From: Bryobacterales bacterium
GTDB taxonomy: Bacteria > Acidobacteriota > Terriglobia > Bryobacterales > Bryobacteraceae
Direction of reading: 5' to 3'
Length of the DNA: 32,804 nucleotides
Assembly: GCA_027459465.1 (NCBI GenBank)
Contig: DAIDIH010000138.1
Location: 1 to 32,804, forward strand
Part shown: positions 31,627 through 32,804 of the stretch, in pieces
How positions within the stretch are numbered: the stretch's first letter is position 1
Layout: the number at the start of each line of letters is the position of its first letter
Notes under the pieces: generated by a model
Databases searched by the model: none
Told to the model about the DNA's origin: nothing
Seen by the model: only the letters and a program-made list of their open reading frames with translations
Program-made: the position numbers and the translations under genes

Positions 31627-32739
31627 TTAGAGAACCGCGGTTAGTTCTTTCCAGGTCTGGCCCTGGGATTCGGCTACGGCCGGGTAGGTGATGTAGCCGT
31701 TGTAGGTGTTCACGCCTTCGCGGATGGCTTCGTTTTTCTCGCAGGCGGCTTCGAGGCCGTGGTTGGCGAGTTCCATCATATACGGCGCGGTGGCGTTCGT
31801 CAGACCGAAGGTGGAGGTGTGAGGCACGGCCGCGGGCATGTTCGAGACGCAGTAGTGAAGCACGCCGTCGACGAAGTAGATCGGATCGGTGTGGGTTGTC
31901 GCGCGGGAGGTTTCAAAGCATCCGCCCTGGTCGATGGAGACGTCCACCATGACGGCGCCTTTTTTCATCGAGGACAACATGTCGCGGCGGATGAGCTTCG
32001 GCGCCGAGGCGCCGGGGATGAGTACCGCGCCCACGACCAGATCGGCGTGGCGGAGAGCTTCGCGGATGGTCCAGACGTTCGAGGCCAGAGTGACGAGGCT
32101 GCTTGCGTAAACGTCGTCGAGTTCGCGGAGGCGGTTGAGGTTCCTGTCGATGACGGTGACGCGGGCGCCCAGGCCCACGGCCATTTTGGCCGCGTTGTGG
32201 CCGACGACGCCGCCGCCCAGGATCACGACATTGGCAGGCTGCACGCCCGGGATGCCGCCGATCAGGATTCCGCGGCCGCCGTTGGGTGCTTCCAGATACT
32301 GCGCTCCAACCTGAACGGCCATGCGTCCGGCCACCTCGCTCATCGGCGTGAGCAAGGGCAGCGATCCGTCGGCTTCGCGGATCGTTTCGTAGGCCACCGC
32401 ATTGACGCGCGCCCGCACCAGTTCGTCGGTGAGGCCCGGGAGGGGCGCGAGGTGGAGATATGTGAAGAGAATCAAGCCGGGCCGGAAGAAAGCGTATTCG
32501 GCCGGCTGAGGCTCCTTCACTTTGACAATCATCTCGGCGCGTTTCCATACCTCGGCCGCCGAGGGAACGATCTCGGCGCCGGCGTGTATGTATTCCGAAT
32601 CCGGTAGCGAGCTTGCTGCGCCCGCTCCGGCCTGGACAAGCACCTTGTGGCCCGCCTCATGCAACGCGGTAATGTTGGCCGGCACCATGCCGACGCGGGT
32701 TTCGTGGTCTTTTACTTCCTTCGGTACTCCAAGAATCAT
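31627..32739 (-). CDS. ald: Alanine dehydrogenase
   Basis: The protein has 370 residues, matching bacterial Ald. It starts [20 protein letters not shown] (Arg15) and has the key residues Lys75 (VKVKEPQP), His96 (YLHLAPL) and Asp270 (DVSIDQGG), plus the NAD-binding loop [14 protein letters not shown] (about 171-184). The C-terminus has [20 protein letters not shown], typical of the family. It catalyses reversible oxidative deamination of L-alanine to pyruvate and ammonium with NAD+. The ATG at 32739 has GGAG about 10 nt upstream. It is convergent with the bicupin gene, with 10 bp between stops, and not part of that operon. Confidence 0.95.
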   Translation of the reverse strand: MILGVPKEVKDHETRVGMVPANITALHEAGHKVLVQAGAGAASSLPDSEYIHAGAEIVPSAAEVWKRAEMIVKVKEPQPAEYAFFRPGLILFTYLHLAPLPGLTDELVRARVNAVAYETIREADGSLPLLTPMSEVAGRMAVQVGAQYLEAPNGGRGILIGGIPGVQPANVVILGGGVVGHNAAKMAVGLGARVTVIDRNLNRLRELDDVYASSLVTLASNVWTIREALRHADLVVGAVLIPGASAPKLIRRDMLSSMKKGAVMVDVSIDQGGCFETSRATTHTDPIYFVDGVLHYCVSNMPAAVPHTSTFGLTNATAPYMMELANHGLEAACEKNEAIREGVNTYNGYITYPAVAESQGQTWKELTAVL

Positions 32740-32804
32740 GGTTATTGCTCCGTGGGTCCGTTTTGTTGCGGTTGAATCGGGGGAAGATTGGCGGGGGCCG
32801 GTTG
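32740..32804 (-). other. Upstream region of alanine dehydrogenase, cut by the window edge
   Basis: The last 65 bases carry the ribosome binding site GGAG (plus-strand CTCC at 32748-32751) and a stretch of C/A-rich sequence. No clear -10 hexamer or operator is visible, so the promoter probably lies beyond the window. Confidence 0.4.

Overview
The window looks like the chromosome of a GC-rich acidobacterium of the Solibacter/Bryobacter type. The basis is the GC-rich coding DNA, two proteins carrying the Solibacter-type extracellular domain (VNGASY...PGSFASIFG style, TIGR03437), a relic of an Acidobacteria-style Ser/Thr kinase, and the overall gene content. The genus is an inference; no rRNA gene is present to settle it.

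Layout. (1) 1-1115 is the end of an integrative element: the C-terminal part of a superfamily II helicase, two sets of short tandem repeats, and a 3' fragment of tRNA-Val(CAC) that marks the junction. (2) 1116-2440 is a small cassette with a secreted alpha/beta hydrolase and a collapsed kinase pseudogene, closed by a second copy of the tRNA 3' end. (3) 2495-6928 (+) encodes a TolC-like protein, a large TPR lipoprotein and an exosortase-associated CPBP protease homologue, an envelope/exopolysaccharide-type module. (4) 9792-6937 (-) is a compact housekeeping operon scpA-scpB-rluB-CoA-binding protein. (5) 12766-9854 (-) holds a secreted beta-propeller protein and a Tat-exported sugar isomerase-like protein. 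(6) 17831-12941 (-) is a run of class-III aminotransferase, zinc-ribbon protein, unknown acidic protein, recJ and a membrane-anchored glycosyltransferase 2. (7) 17922-25316 (+) is a surface-polysaccharide cluster: three family-4-type glycosyltransferases, a DUF3108-like exported protein, a glycosyltransferase-methyltransferase fusion, and an ABC-2 permease fused to an N-terminal Ig-like domain. (8) 25338-27990 (+) holds a ThiF/MoeB-type E1 enzyme and a Solibacter-domain gene split by an amber codon. (9) 28937-31616 is a sugar-oxidation locus: a divergent aldo/keto reductase, then zinc alcohol dehydrogenase, fuconolactonase-like amidohydrolase and KduI/IolB-like bicupin. (10) 32739-31627 (-) is alanine dehydrogenase.

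The most unusual material is the pair of tRNA-Val attachment remnants, the permease with a fused cytosolic Wzt-C-like domain next to a glycosyltransferase-methyltransferase fusion (a possible cap-and-export pair), the Met/Gly-rich loops in the propeller protein, and the amber-split secreted protein. No complete tRNA, rRNA, CRISPR array or intact transposase was seen.
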